Assembly: GCA_051001215.1 (NCBI GenBank)
Contig: JBPCNP010000152.1
Span: forward strand, 1-8,748
Source: DATAQC01 sp051001215
Lineage (GTDB): Bacteria; Actinomycetota; Acidimicrobiia; Acidimicrobiales; AC-14
Reading direction: 5' to 3'
DNA length: 8,748 nt
Shown here: positions 1-5,938 of the stretch, one piece after another
Position numbering within the stretch: position 1 is the stretch's first letter
Layout: every line of letters begins with the position of its first letter
Notes under the pieces: generated by a model
Told to the model about the DNA's origin: nothing
Seen by the model: only the letters and a program-made list of their open reading frames with translations
Databases searched by the model: none
Made by a program: the position numbers and the translations under genes

Positions 1-258
1 GAACACCACGTGGTCGTCGGGGTCGAGGCCGGGCTGGGAGGTGTTGGGCGCCTCCGTGATCGAATCGACCGACAGCATATGGATGCACTTCCACGGGCAG
101 ATGTCGACGCAGCCCTCGCACATGATGCACTCGGACTGGTCGATGTGGAGGAACTGCTTGGGCTTGACCGCCTTGGACAGGTAGTCGGTGCCCACCTCCT
201 GGAGGACGTAGTCACCGGTGAAGGCCGGCATGGGCGGATTGGCGTCGTTCTTTGCCAT
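1..258 (-). CDS. 4Fe-4S ferredoxin-type protein, 3' end outside window
   Basis: The first 86 codons of an electron-transfer iron-sulfur protein are present; the reading frame runs open off base 1. It starts at ATG 258-256, and a weak GGAAGA lies upstream in place of a clear Shine-Dalgarno. Residues 44-55 hold the cluster motif CxxCxxCxxxCP (Cys44, 47, 50 and 54), and a fifth cysteine follows at 58 (CPWKC). The preceding 40 residues have no membrane helix or signal peptide, so the protein is probably cytoplasmic or sits peripherally on a membrane complex. The frame is still open after an acidic DPDDH stretch, so a second cluster motif may lie just outside the window. That would make it a 2[4Fe-4S] protein, which is an inference. 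It lies 64 nt downstream of the membrane protein gene and is probably co-transcribed with it. A role beside a menaquinol-cytochrome c reductase is suggested only by the neighbouring cytochrome c gene. Confidence 0.85.
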   Translation of the reverse strand, partial: MAKNDANPPMPAFTGDYVLQEVGTDYLSKAVKPKQFLHIDQSECIMCEGCVDICPWKCIHMLSVDSITEAPNTSQPGLDPDDHVVF

Positions 259-280
259 TGGGTCTAGATCTTCCGCTCAG

Positions 281-297
281 GGGGCCGCTCGGGCCCC
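281..297. repeat. Short GC hairpin between membrane protein and ferredoxin genes
   Basis: GGGGCC (281-286) and GGCCCC (292-297) form a perfect 6-bp stem with a 5-nt loop in the 64-nt gap 259-322. No T-run follows in either direction, so it is not a standard intrinsic terminator. It could modulate the ratio of the two genes or protect the mRNA, but a stem this short may be chance in GC-rich DNA. Confidence 0.25.
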
Positions 298-322
298 GGC
301 TCGGTCGCTGCGCTCACTCGCC

Positions 323-790
323 TCATGCCTTCCTCATCACCGGGCGGCCGAACCGGGAGGTGACCTCGCCACCGCTGGCGGCTGTCTCGGTGAGGCGGCC
401 TCGCTTCTGCCACTTCGACCACAGCATCACCTGGAGGCCGAGGAACAGGCCGTAGAAGCCGGCTGCGACGATGTCGCGCACAGCCTGGTAGTTGATGATG
501 ATCCTGCCGGTGCCCGTTGCCGTCTTGGCCTTCTGACCCCACACCAGGCCCTTGCCCGAGATGGCGACGAGCAGCTTGTCGGACCGCCAGAGCAACTCGT
601 TGTCGGAGTACTTGAGCCACTGGTGGGGGATGACGCCGTAGGCGACGAGCATGAGGGCGAACACGAAGACAGCTGCCACGAAGGCCTCGCCCCAGGTGAC
701 CGGGGTCCCGATGGGCCGACGTCGACCCACGGCCATGCCGATCGAGATGCCGCCCACAAGGATGAGTATGGAGACCAGCAGCGCGACCAC
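323..790 (-). CDS. Three-helix membrane protein of unknown function
   Basis: I do not recognise a named family for this 155-residue protein. Hydrophobic stretches at about residues 2-22, 34-55 and 103-124 predict three membrane helices. Between helices 2 and 3 lies a polar loop of roughly 45 residues (about 57-102), and the C-terminal tail after residue 126 is basic and probably cytoplasmic. There is no cysteine and no clear cofactor motif; His56 at the end of helix 2 is the only histidine. The start is GTG 790-788, fixed by a strong Shine-Dalgarno AAGGAGG six bases upstream. Its stop at 325-323 is 64 nt before the ferredoxin start, so the two probably form one transcript. It is divergent from the cytochrome c gene across a 205-bp promoter region. 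A role as a small accessory subunit of a respiratory complex is a guess from this context. Confidence 0.75.
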   Translation of the reverse strand: MVALLVSILILVGGISIGMAVGRRRPIGTPVTWGEAFVAAVFVFALMLVAYGVIPHQWLKYSDNELLWRSDKLLVAISGKGLVWGQKAKTATGTGRIIINYQAVRDIVAAGFYGLFLGLQVMLWSKWQKRGRLTETAASGGEVTSRFGRPVMRKA

Positions 791-794
791 CCGG

Positions 795-803
795 CACCTC
801 CTT
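795..803 (-). promoter_or_regulatory. Strong ribosome binding site for the three-helix membrane protein
   Basis: On the minus strand this reads AAGGAGGTG, with the AAGGAGG core six bases before GTG 790. It is the best Shine-Dalgarno match noticed in the window and decides the GTG start of the 155-residue protein. Confidence 0.8.
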
Positions 804-816
804 CGTCAATCGCCCT

Positions 817-837
817 CGTGAAATGGATCACATTCTA
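817..837 (-). promoter_or_regulatory. CRP/FNR-like inverted repeat overlapping a possible -10 box
   Basis: Read on the minus strand, 832-817 is TGTGA-TCCATT-TCACG. This differs at one base from the TGTGA-N6-TCACA site known for CRP-family regulators, including mycobacterial Crp and corynebacterial GlxR. It lies in the divergent region between the membrane protein gene (start 790, 26 nt away) and the cytochrome c gene (start 996, 163 nt away). A TAGAAT hexamer (837-832, minus strand) is one base from the -10 consensus and overlaps the outer edge of the repeat by one base. Binding could therefore repress the leftward promoter or act on the rightward one. I found no convincing -35 partner. The regulator itself is not in the window. 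Confidence 0.45.
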
Positions 838-995
838 CTCGGGCCACGGCGGTTCGACCGGTCGGGTTCTACCACGACCCTCCCCGAATCGGCACATCGC
901 GCCGGCCTCGGTCGACGGTGCGCTTCGCCTCCGACCGGCGCGCCTGGCCTTTGGGTGCGGGGTCGGCGTACATTCGGCGGACAGAGAGGAGCGCT

Positions 996-1643
996 GTGAC
1001 CGAGGTCCCCGATTACCTGCTTCGTCGTTCGAAGGAGCGCCGCGAGGCCCTGGGGCTGTTGCCCGAGGGTTCGTCGGCTGCCGACGCGCCCCCCGCTGGG
1101 GCCGCGCCGGCCGAGGCCACGGCCTCCGCTCCGGCCGCCACCGGGGCTCCCGTCCCCGAGCCTGCCGGTGGTGCCCCGGCACCGTCGCCCGCGCCGCCCG
1201 CGGAGGAGCTGCCCACCTATCTTCCCCAGAAGGGGCCCAAGAGCGGCATCCCCGTGTGGATGTACCCGGTGCTGGCCGCCCTGCCCCTGTGGGCCATCGT
1301 CTACCTCGGGGCCTTCGGCACGACCGGCAACGCCAACGCCGCCCCGGTCGGGTCCGCCGTCTACGCCAAGGCGGGCTGCGTCGGGTGTCACGGCGCCAAG
1401 GGTGAGGGTGGCGTCGGACCGGCGCTGGCGGGAGGCGAGGCCAAGCTCACCTTCCCGACCGAGGCCGACCACATCGCTTGGGTCGAGACGGGTTCGGCGC
1501 CCAAGAAGGGCCAGCCCTACGGCGACCCCAACCGGCCCGGCGGCGCCCACGTGGCCAAATCCGGCGGTATGCCCTCGTTCAAGGGCCAGCTCTCCGACGC
1601 CGAGATCAAAGCCGTCGTCGCCTACGAGCGGGATCAGCTGTAG
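996..1643 (+). CDS. Membrane-anchored monohaem c-type cytochrome
   Basis: This 215-residue protein should carry electrons on the outer face of the membrane, probably between a menaquinol oxidase complex and a terminal oxidase. The N-terminal segment is cytoplasmic: a charged stretch at residues 1-20 (EVPDYLLRRSKERREALG) followed by an Ala/Pro-rich linker at about 31-70. One membrane helix follows at about 84-108. The haem-binding CVGCH is at 128-132, and GGMPSF at 190-195 places Met192 as the likely sixth ligand. The arrangement matches a single class I cytochrome c domain. The start is GTG 996, preceded by AGGAG at 987-991. An upstream in-frame ATG at 918 would add 26 residues with no ribosome binding site and is less likely. 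The stop overlaps the presumed first codon of the next gene, so the two are probably translated together. Confidence 0.88.
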   Translation: MTEVPDYLLRRSKERREALGLLPEGSSAADAPPAGAAPAEATASAPAATGAPVPEPAGGAPAPSPAPPAEELPTYLPQKGPKSGIPVWMYPVLAALPLWAIVYLGAFGTTGNANAAPVGSAVYAKAGCVGCHGAKGEGGVGPALAGGEAKLTFPTEADHIAWVETGSAPKKGQPYGDPNRPGGAHVAKSGGMPSFKGQLSDAEIKAVVAYERDQL

Positions 1644-2983
1644 CCCCCACGTCCGACACCGTTTCGCCCGACGGCCGGGTCCATGAGGTCCTGGTCGTCG
1701 GTGGCGGGCCCTCGGGAGCGGCGTGCGCCCACTGGCTGGCCGAGGCGGGCCACGACGTGGTCGTGGTGGAGAAGAAGAGCTTCCCCCGGGAGAAGACCTG
1801 TGGCGACGGCCTCACACCGCGGGCCGTCAAGCAACTCGACGACATGGGCCTCACCGACGCCCTCACCCGCTACCACCGCTTCGTGGGGCTGCGGTCCATC
1901 GCCTTCGGTCGCACCCTCGAGCTCGAGTGGCCGGCCACGCCCGGCTTCCCCCGCCACGGCTACGTGGTCACCCGCCACGATCTCGACCAACTCGTGGCCG
2001 AACGGGCGGCCAAGGTGGGCGCCACCCTGTGGGAGGGCACCGAGGCCATCGAGCCGGTGATGGAAGACGGCCGGGTCTGCGGAGCCGTCGTGCGCCGCAA
2101 GCCCGAGGGAGGCGGTGAGCCCACCGTCACGAAGGTCCGGGCCCGCTACACGGTGGTGGCCGACGGGTCGCTGTCGCGGTTCGGCCGGGCCCTGGGCACC
2201 ACCCGCAACAAGGCATGGCCCCAGGGCATGGCCATCCGGGGGTACTTCACCTCACCCCGCCACGACGAGCCGTGGATCGAGTCGCACCTCGACGTGCGCA
2301 ACCCCGCTGGCAAGGTGCTCCCCGGGTACGGGTGGATCTTCCCGGTCGGCGACGGTCGGGTCAACGTTGGCGTCGGGCTTCTGTCGACGTCGAGCGAGTG
2401 GAAGTCGGTCAACACCACCAAGCTGATGGAAGCCTTCGTGGGTTGGGCTCCCAAGTCGTGGGGCATCCGCCCGGAGACGTCGTGCGGACCGCCCACCGGC
2501 GGACGCCTCCCCATGGGCCTCGCTGTCGGGCCGTCGACGGGCCCCGGCTGGCTCACCACGGGCGACGCCATGGGCGCCATCAACCCCTTCAACGGCGAGG
2601 GTATCGCCTACGCCTACGAGACCGGGCGCTACGCAGCCGAGGCCCTCCACCATGCGCTGCTCACCGGCAACCCGGCGCCGGGCGATGCCGACCTGGCCGC
2701 CTACGCCCAGCGGGTGCAGGACGAGTACGCCCTCTACTTCAAGGTGGCCCGGGCCTTCGTGCGCATCATCGGCCGGCCCGCCCTCATGCGGGCCATGGTG
2801 GGCACCGGGATGCATTCCCGCACCCTCATGGAGTGGGTCCTGCGCATCATGGCCAACCTCCTGCGCCCCGACGAGCTGGGCCCGGCCGAGGCCGCCTACC
2901 GGGCCGTCGCGGCCATCGCCAGGATGGTGCCCGACCGCGCTGGGCTGCCGGGGAGCCCAGGGGCACCCGTCCTCACCGGGTGA
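1640..2983 (+). CDS. Geranylgeranyl reductase family FAD flavoprotein, MenJ-like
   Basis: This flavoprotein of about 447 residues should reduce double bonds of a polyprenyl chain. The FAD-binding GGGPSG is at residues 21-26, followed by FPREKTCGDGLTPRAVKQL, typical of this family. The second FAD motif, GDAMGAINPFNGEGI, begins at residue 308. The central GKVLPGYGWIFP region closely resembles, from memory, mycobacterial MenJ, which saturates one isoprene unit of menaquinone. Archaeal-type or chlorophyll-pathway substrates cannot be excluded. The gene follows the cytochrome c gene, which fits quinone chemistry, and its stop overlaps the next start as GTGA. The start is a problem: homology is expected to begin near 1640, but that codon is GTA and no ATG, GTG or TTG occurs in frame from there to the FAD motif. 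TTG 1478 would overlap the upstream gene by 166 bp, and CTG 1691 would clip the first beta strand. The start given here is provisional. Confidence 0.88.
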   Translation, partial: VAPTSDTVSPDGRVHEVLVVGGGPSGAACAHWLAEAGHDVVVVEKKSFPREKTCGDGLTPRAVKQLDDMGLTDALTRYHRFVGLRSIAFGRTLELEWPATPGFPRHGYVVTRHDLDQLVAERAAKVGATLWEGTEAIEPVMEDGRVCGAVVRRKPEGGGEPTVTKVRARYTVVADGSLSRFGRALGTTRNKAWPQGMAIRGYFTSPRHDEPWIESHLDVRNPAGKVLPGYGWIFPVGDGRVNVGVGLLSTSSEWKSVNTTKLMEAFVGWAPKSWGIRPETSCGPPTGGRLPMGLAVGPSTGPGWLTTGDAMGAINPFNGEGIAYAYETGRYAAEALHHALLTGNPAPGDADLAAYAQRVQDEYALYFKVARAFVRIIGRPALMRAMVGTGMHSRTLMEWVLRIMANLLRPDELGPAEAAYRAVAAIARMVPDRAGLPGSPGAPVLTG

Positions 2984-3324
2984 TCGACGTCGCCCCGGCC
3001 CGGTTCGAAGAGCTGGTGGCCGACGCCCTCGATAGCATCCCCCCCGCCCTCGGGGCGATGATGGACAACGTCTGGGTGCGCGTGGAGGAGCAGGTCCGTC
3101 CCAACCTGCTGGGCCTCTACGAAGGGGTCCCCCTCACCCGTCGCGACTCGGGGTACGCCGGCATGGTGATGCCCGACCGCATCACGATCTATCGCCGGCC
3201 CATCTGCTCGATCTCCGCCAGCGAGGAACAGGTCGTGGCTCAGGTCCGCCAGACGGTCGTGCACGAGGTGGCCCACCATTTCGGCATCAGCGATGACCGC
3301 CTGGTCGAGCTGGGCTGGGCCTGA
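2980..3324 (+). CDS. Zincin-like metallopeptidase family protein (PF06262 type)
   Basis: This 114-residue protein carries HEVAHHFGISDDRL from residue 95. That fits the HExxHxxGxxD zinc site of the minimal metallopeptidase family known as Zincin_1 (formerly DUF1025), with His95 and His99 as zinc ligands, Glu96 as the catalytic base and an acidic third-ligand candidate at Asp105 or Asp106. The length is usual for this family, whose members are single-domain and cytoplasmic; I see no signal peptide or membrane helix. The substrate is unknown for the family. The start is GTG 2980, sharing GTGA with the stop of the flavoprotein gene, so translation is coupled. The N-terminal FEELVADALDSIP stretch is also typical of the family. 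The gene ends in a hairpin region shared with the convergent PLD gene. It probably rides on the cytochrome-flavoprotein transcript without an obvious functional link. Confidence 0.85.
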   Translation: MIDVAPARFEELVADALDSIPPALGAMMDNVWVRVEEQVRPNLLGLYEGVPLTRRDSGYAGMVMPDRITIYRRPICSISASEEQVVAQVRQTVVHEVAHHFGISDDRLVELGWA

Positions 3325-3332
3325 GCGGCCCC

Positions 3333-3360
3333 CTGAGCGGAAGAACTGCTCACCGCTCAG
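3333..3360. terminator. Hairpin between convergent genes, possible bidirectional terminator
   Basis: CTGAGCGG (3333-3340) and CCGCTCAG (3353-3360) form a perfect 8-bp inverted repeat with a 12-nt loop. A further direct copy of CTGAGCGG lies at 3321-3328. The stop codons of both convergent genes (3322-3324 on plus, 3359-3357 on minus) fall inside these repeats. There is no T-run, as is common for actinobacterial terminators. The position between converging genes supports a termination role, but the loop is long and the call is tentative. Confidence 0.45.
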
Positions 3361-4652
3361 AGCGACTGGCGGGTGAGGCCGGCGAGAGCCTCGCCGACCC
3401 GCTTGCGCAGAGGGCGCTTTCGCCAGAGGTCGAGGTCGAACTCTGACGACGACTCCACGTCATCGAGGAAGTCGGCCTCCAGCTCCGACACGATCCCCGC
3501 GTCGATGACCGAGACGTTGACCTCGAGGTCGTGGTCGAACGAACGGCTGTCGAAGTTGCTCGACCCGATGTTGGCCCACTCGTCGTCGACCAGCAGAACC
3601 TTGGCATGCAACATGGTGCGGTCGTACTCGAAGATCCGGGCGCCGGCTTCGGCCAGCTTGGCGTAGGACCGTTGCCCGGCCTGGCGGGCCACCTCCTTGT
3701 CCACCTTCTGGCCGTTCACCAGGATCCTCACGTCGACGCCACGGCCGGCGGCGGCGCACAGCACGTCTTCGAAGGCGGGATCTGGGGCGAAGTAGGCCGT
3801 GGTCAACCACAGGCGGCGGCGGGCCCCGGCAATGGCCATGAAGAACAGCTGGGTCGTACCCGTAGGACCCCCGGTGGGTGTTCCCCGCGTCACCTGCACG
3901 CCCACACCGTCGTCGAAGCCGCGGTGGGGCTCGGGGACGTGGCGACCACCCGCGATCTCGTCAGTCGCCTCGACCCAGTTCTCGGCGAAAGCACCGAAGA
4001 CGTCGAGCAGCGCCGGCCCCTCGATGCGCAGGTGCGTCTCCCGCCAGTGCTCCGGATCCTCGGCGTCCCCGGTCCACACGTCGGCGATACCGACACCACC
4101 GGCGAATCCGACTGTGCCATCGACGATCAGGAGCCGCCGGTGCATGCGGTTGTTCATTTTGTCGAGCGTGTACCAGCGCGGGGGGCGGAACATGTTCACC
4201 GTCGCCCCGGCGTCCTTCAGCCGATCGAGATGGCCCCGGTGGAGTTTGGCCGAGCCGTAGGCGTCGATGACCACGTTGACGTCGACGCCGGACCGGGCCC
4301 GCTCGACAAGCGCCGCGGTGAAGTCGTCGGCGGTGCGACCCGGCCAGTAGATGTAGGAGGAGAGATCGATGGTGGTCTTGGCCGACGAGATGGCCTCGAT
4401 CATCCCCACGAGCGTCCTGCCGTTGCGCATGACCTTCACCCGGTTGCCTCCGCGCAGGGGAGCGGTCGTCATGGCCTCCAGCAGACGTGAGAATTCCGGG
4501 GTGCCGGGTTGTGGGACACCGACGACGTCGAAGCGGCGTCCCGCCGAACGTCGGTACCTGACCGCCTGGACGCCGTAGAGACCGAGGGCGCCGGCACCGG
4601 CTCCGGCACCGATCCCGGCGACGATGCGCCGGGCTGGCCATGACCGGGTCAC
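3357..4652 (-). CDS. Phospholipase D / cardiolipin synthase-like protein with two HKD motifs
   Basis: This 431-residue phosphatidyltransferase-type enzyme probably makes or remodels phospholipid at the membrane. One N-terminal helix (about residues 9-30, very Gly/Ala-rich) anchors it. The first catalytic motif is HRRLLIVD (His171, Arg173, Asp178) and the second is HAKVLLVD (His349, Lys351, Asp356), followed by GSSNFDSRS. The spacing of the two halves fits bacterial cardiolipin synthase-like proteins, but the first motif has Arg where the canonical HxK lysine would be. The start is taken as GTG 4652 because it shares GTGA with the phosphatase stop; GTG 4667 would add five residues, and neither has a good ribosome binding site. 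Well-studied actinobacteria make cardiolipin with a CDP-alcohol-type enzyme, so the exact reaction of this PLD-type protein is uncertain. It is the last gene of the minus-strand run. Confidence 0.85.
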   Translation of the reverse strand: MTRSWPARRIVAGIGAGAGAGALGLYGVQAVRYRRSAGRRFDVVGVPQPGTPEFSRLLEAMTTAPLRGGNRVKVMRNGRTLVGMIEAISSAKTTIDLSSYIYWPGRTADDFTAALVERARSGVDVNVVIDAYGSAKLHRGHLDRLKDAGATVNMFRPPRWYTLDKMNNRMHRRLLIVDGTVGFAGGVGIADVWTGDAEDPEHWRETHLRIEGPALLDVFGAFAENWVEATDEIAGGRHVPEPHRGFDDGVGVQVTRGTPTGGPTGTTQLFFMAIAGARRRLWLTTAYFAPDPAFEDVLCAAAGRGVDVRILVNGQKVDKEVARQAGQRSYAKLAEAGARIFEYDRTMLHAKVLLVDDEWANIGSSNFDSRSFDHDLEVNVSVIDAGIVSELEADFLDDVESSSEFDLDLWRKRPLRKRVGEALAGLTRQSL

Positions 4653-5830
4653 CGGCCCGGCTGCCACTGCAGGAAGACGAGGGTGGCGTCGTCGGCCAGC
4701 TCCGAGCCGCGGTGAGCGCGCAGGTCACGGGCCAGGCGGCGAAGGAGCTCGGGTGCCACCAGGCCGGCACCGATGTACTGCTCCACCGCGTCGCGCAGGT
4801 TGTCGACGCCGAACTGGGGGCCCCCGGCGGGGTGGGCCTCGGTGACGCCGTCGGAGTAGAAGAGGAGCTGGTCGCCGGGCTGGAGCTGGCAGTCGCCCAC
4901 CTCGGTGATCTCGATTCCCAGGCCGAACGGCATGCAGGGCGCGCAGGGAAGCTCGGCCACCACCTTGTTCCCCCGGATCAGGAACGGCAGCGGGTGGCCG
5001 GCGTTGACCCACCTGAACCGTCCGGTGGCCACGTCGAGCTGGGCGATGTGGCCGGTGACGAACTCCTCACCGTCGAAGCGCTCGATCAGGGCATCGTCGA
5101 TCAGACCGGCCATCACCGTGAGCTCCAGCCGTCTGCGTCGGCCGAAACGGAAGGCCCCCAGGGCCAGGGTGCTGGTCATCGTGGAGCTGATCCCGTGGCC
5201 CATGGCGTCGAGGATGGCGAAGTCGAGAATGTCGCCGTTGAGCGAGAAGTCGAAGGCATCGCCGGCCACCAGATAGGCGGGCTCGAGCAGGCCGGCGATG
5301 GCCAGATCGGGCGAGGTGAACCCGAGGGGCGGCAAGAGCATGTCCCACTGCAACTCCGCGGCCAGGTTCATGGGCCGCAGCCGCCGCCGCAGCTCGATGA
5401 GGTCGGTGTAGCGCCCGGCCGAGTGGATCAGGTGGCCGACGAGCAGGCCCAGGTCGGCGGCCAGGACCAGCAACTCGTCGTCGATGGCGGTGAAGCCCAG
5501 CTCGAGCACCCCGAGGCGCTCGGCCCGTTCCCGGATCGGGACCCAGACCCGCCAGCCGTCGTCGGCGGGTGCGGTCAGCACCTCCTGGGTCTGGAAGGCC
5601 TTGCCCGCCATCGTCGACTCCACCCGGACGCCCTTGGGGGCATCGGTCATGAGCTCGGCGCCCAGGGCCACGGGCTGGAGGGTCTCCTGCTCGTAGTCGA
5701 CGACGTAGAGCACCAAGCGGTCACCGCCGCAGTCCTGCAGGGCCGCGGCGATGTCGGCGGCCAGCAGATCGGGTGGGGTCAGCGACGCCCGCCGAAGAAG
5801 ATCACTGACGATCTCGGCTCGCTTCACCAC
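4649..5830 (-). CDS. GAF-like domain plus SpoIIE-type PP2C serine phosphatase
   Basis: This 393-residue cytoplasmic protein joins a probable GAF sensor domain (about residues 20-140) to a PP2C/SpoIIE phosphatase domain (about 160-390). Phosphatase landmarks are LQWDMLLPP (160-168, the usual LQxxLLP entry), AGDAFDF with Asp191 and Asp194, DAMGHG with Asp208, NAGHP at 276-280, FYSDGVTEA with Asp327, and DDATLV with Asp380/381. These are the metal-binding acidic residues of the family, so it should be active. Family members usually dephosphorylate anti-anti-sigma proteins in partner-switching stress circuits; no such partner is in the window. The start is GTG 5830 or GTG 5827, with no clear ribosome binding site; an in-frame stop lies just upstream. 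It follows hemL after about 100 nt and overlaps the PLD gene by 4 bases, so its signal-dependent phosphatase and the lipid enzyme are made together. Confidence 0.87.
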   Translation of the reverse strand: MVKRAEIVSDLLRRASLTPPDLLAADIAAALQDCGGDRLVLYVVDYEQETLQPVALGAELMTDAPKGVRVESTMAGKAFQTQEVLTAPADDGWRVWVPIRERAERLGVLELGFTAIDDELLVLAADLGLLVGHLIHSAGRYTDLIELRRRLRPMNLAAELQWDMLLPPLGFTSPDLAIAGLLEPAYLVAGDAFDFSLNGDILDFAILDAMGHGISSTMTSTLALGAFRFGRRRRLELTVMAGLIDDALIERFDGEEFVTGHIAQLDVATGRFRWVNAGHPLPFLIRGNKVVAELPCAPCMPFGLGIEITEVGDCQLQPGDQLLFYSDGVTEAHPAGGPQFGVDNLRDAVEQYIGAGLVAPELLRRLARDLRAHRGSELADDATLVFLQWQPGR

Positions 5831-5857
5831 GATGGCCCAAGCCTACGCGCCCCTCGC

Positions 5858-5938
5858 TCAGGTGCGGCCCACAGCTTTCTCGAGCTGCACCTTTGTCATC
5901 TTCGAGCGACCGTCGACATGCTCCGCATCGGCGTTCAG
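5858..5938 (-). pseudogene. Fragment resembling a Rho_N/SAP-like C-terminal motif
   Basis: In the 104-nt gap after hemL, a reading frame from 5938 to the stop at 5860-5858 encodes 26 residues ending GRSKMTKVQLEKAVGRT. That ending strongly resembles the GRSKMxKxELxxAL helix-extended-loop-helix signature of Rho N-terminal (Rho_N) domains and of small actinobacterial proteins with that tail. There is no ATG, GTG or TTG before the motif. The only in-frame candidates are CTG 5938, which overlaps the hemL stop as CTGA, and ATG 5899, giving just 13 residues. Upstream the frame runs into hemL as Arg/Pro-rich nonsense, so the rest of any domain is missing. I read it as a gene remnant or, less likely, a tiny coupled peptide. 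The similarity is recalled, not searched. Confidence 0.4.

Noticed and set aside
269..280. 12-base CTGAGCGGAAGA shared (inverted) with 3333-3344
   Set aside because: Several 12-mer coincidences are expected by chance over both strands of 8.7 kb, and the two contexts are unrelated.
855..864. Palindrome CGACCGGTCG in the divergent promoter region
   Set aside because: Around eight perfect 10-bp palindromes are expected by chance in a window this size; there is no other support.
1478..1639. TTG 1478 as the start of the flavoprotein gene
   Set aside because: It would add 54 Arg-rich residues lying wholly inside the cytochrome c coding region, with no family resemblance.
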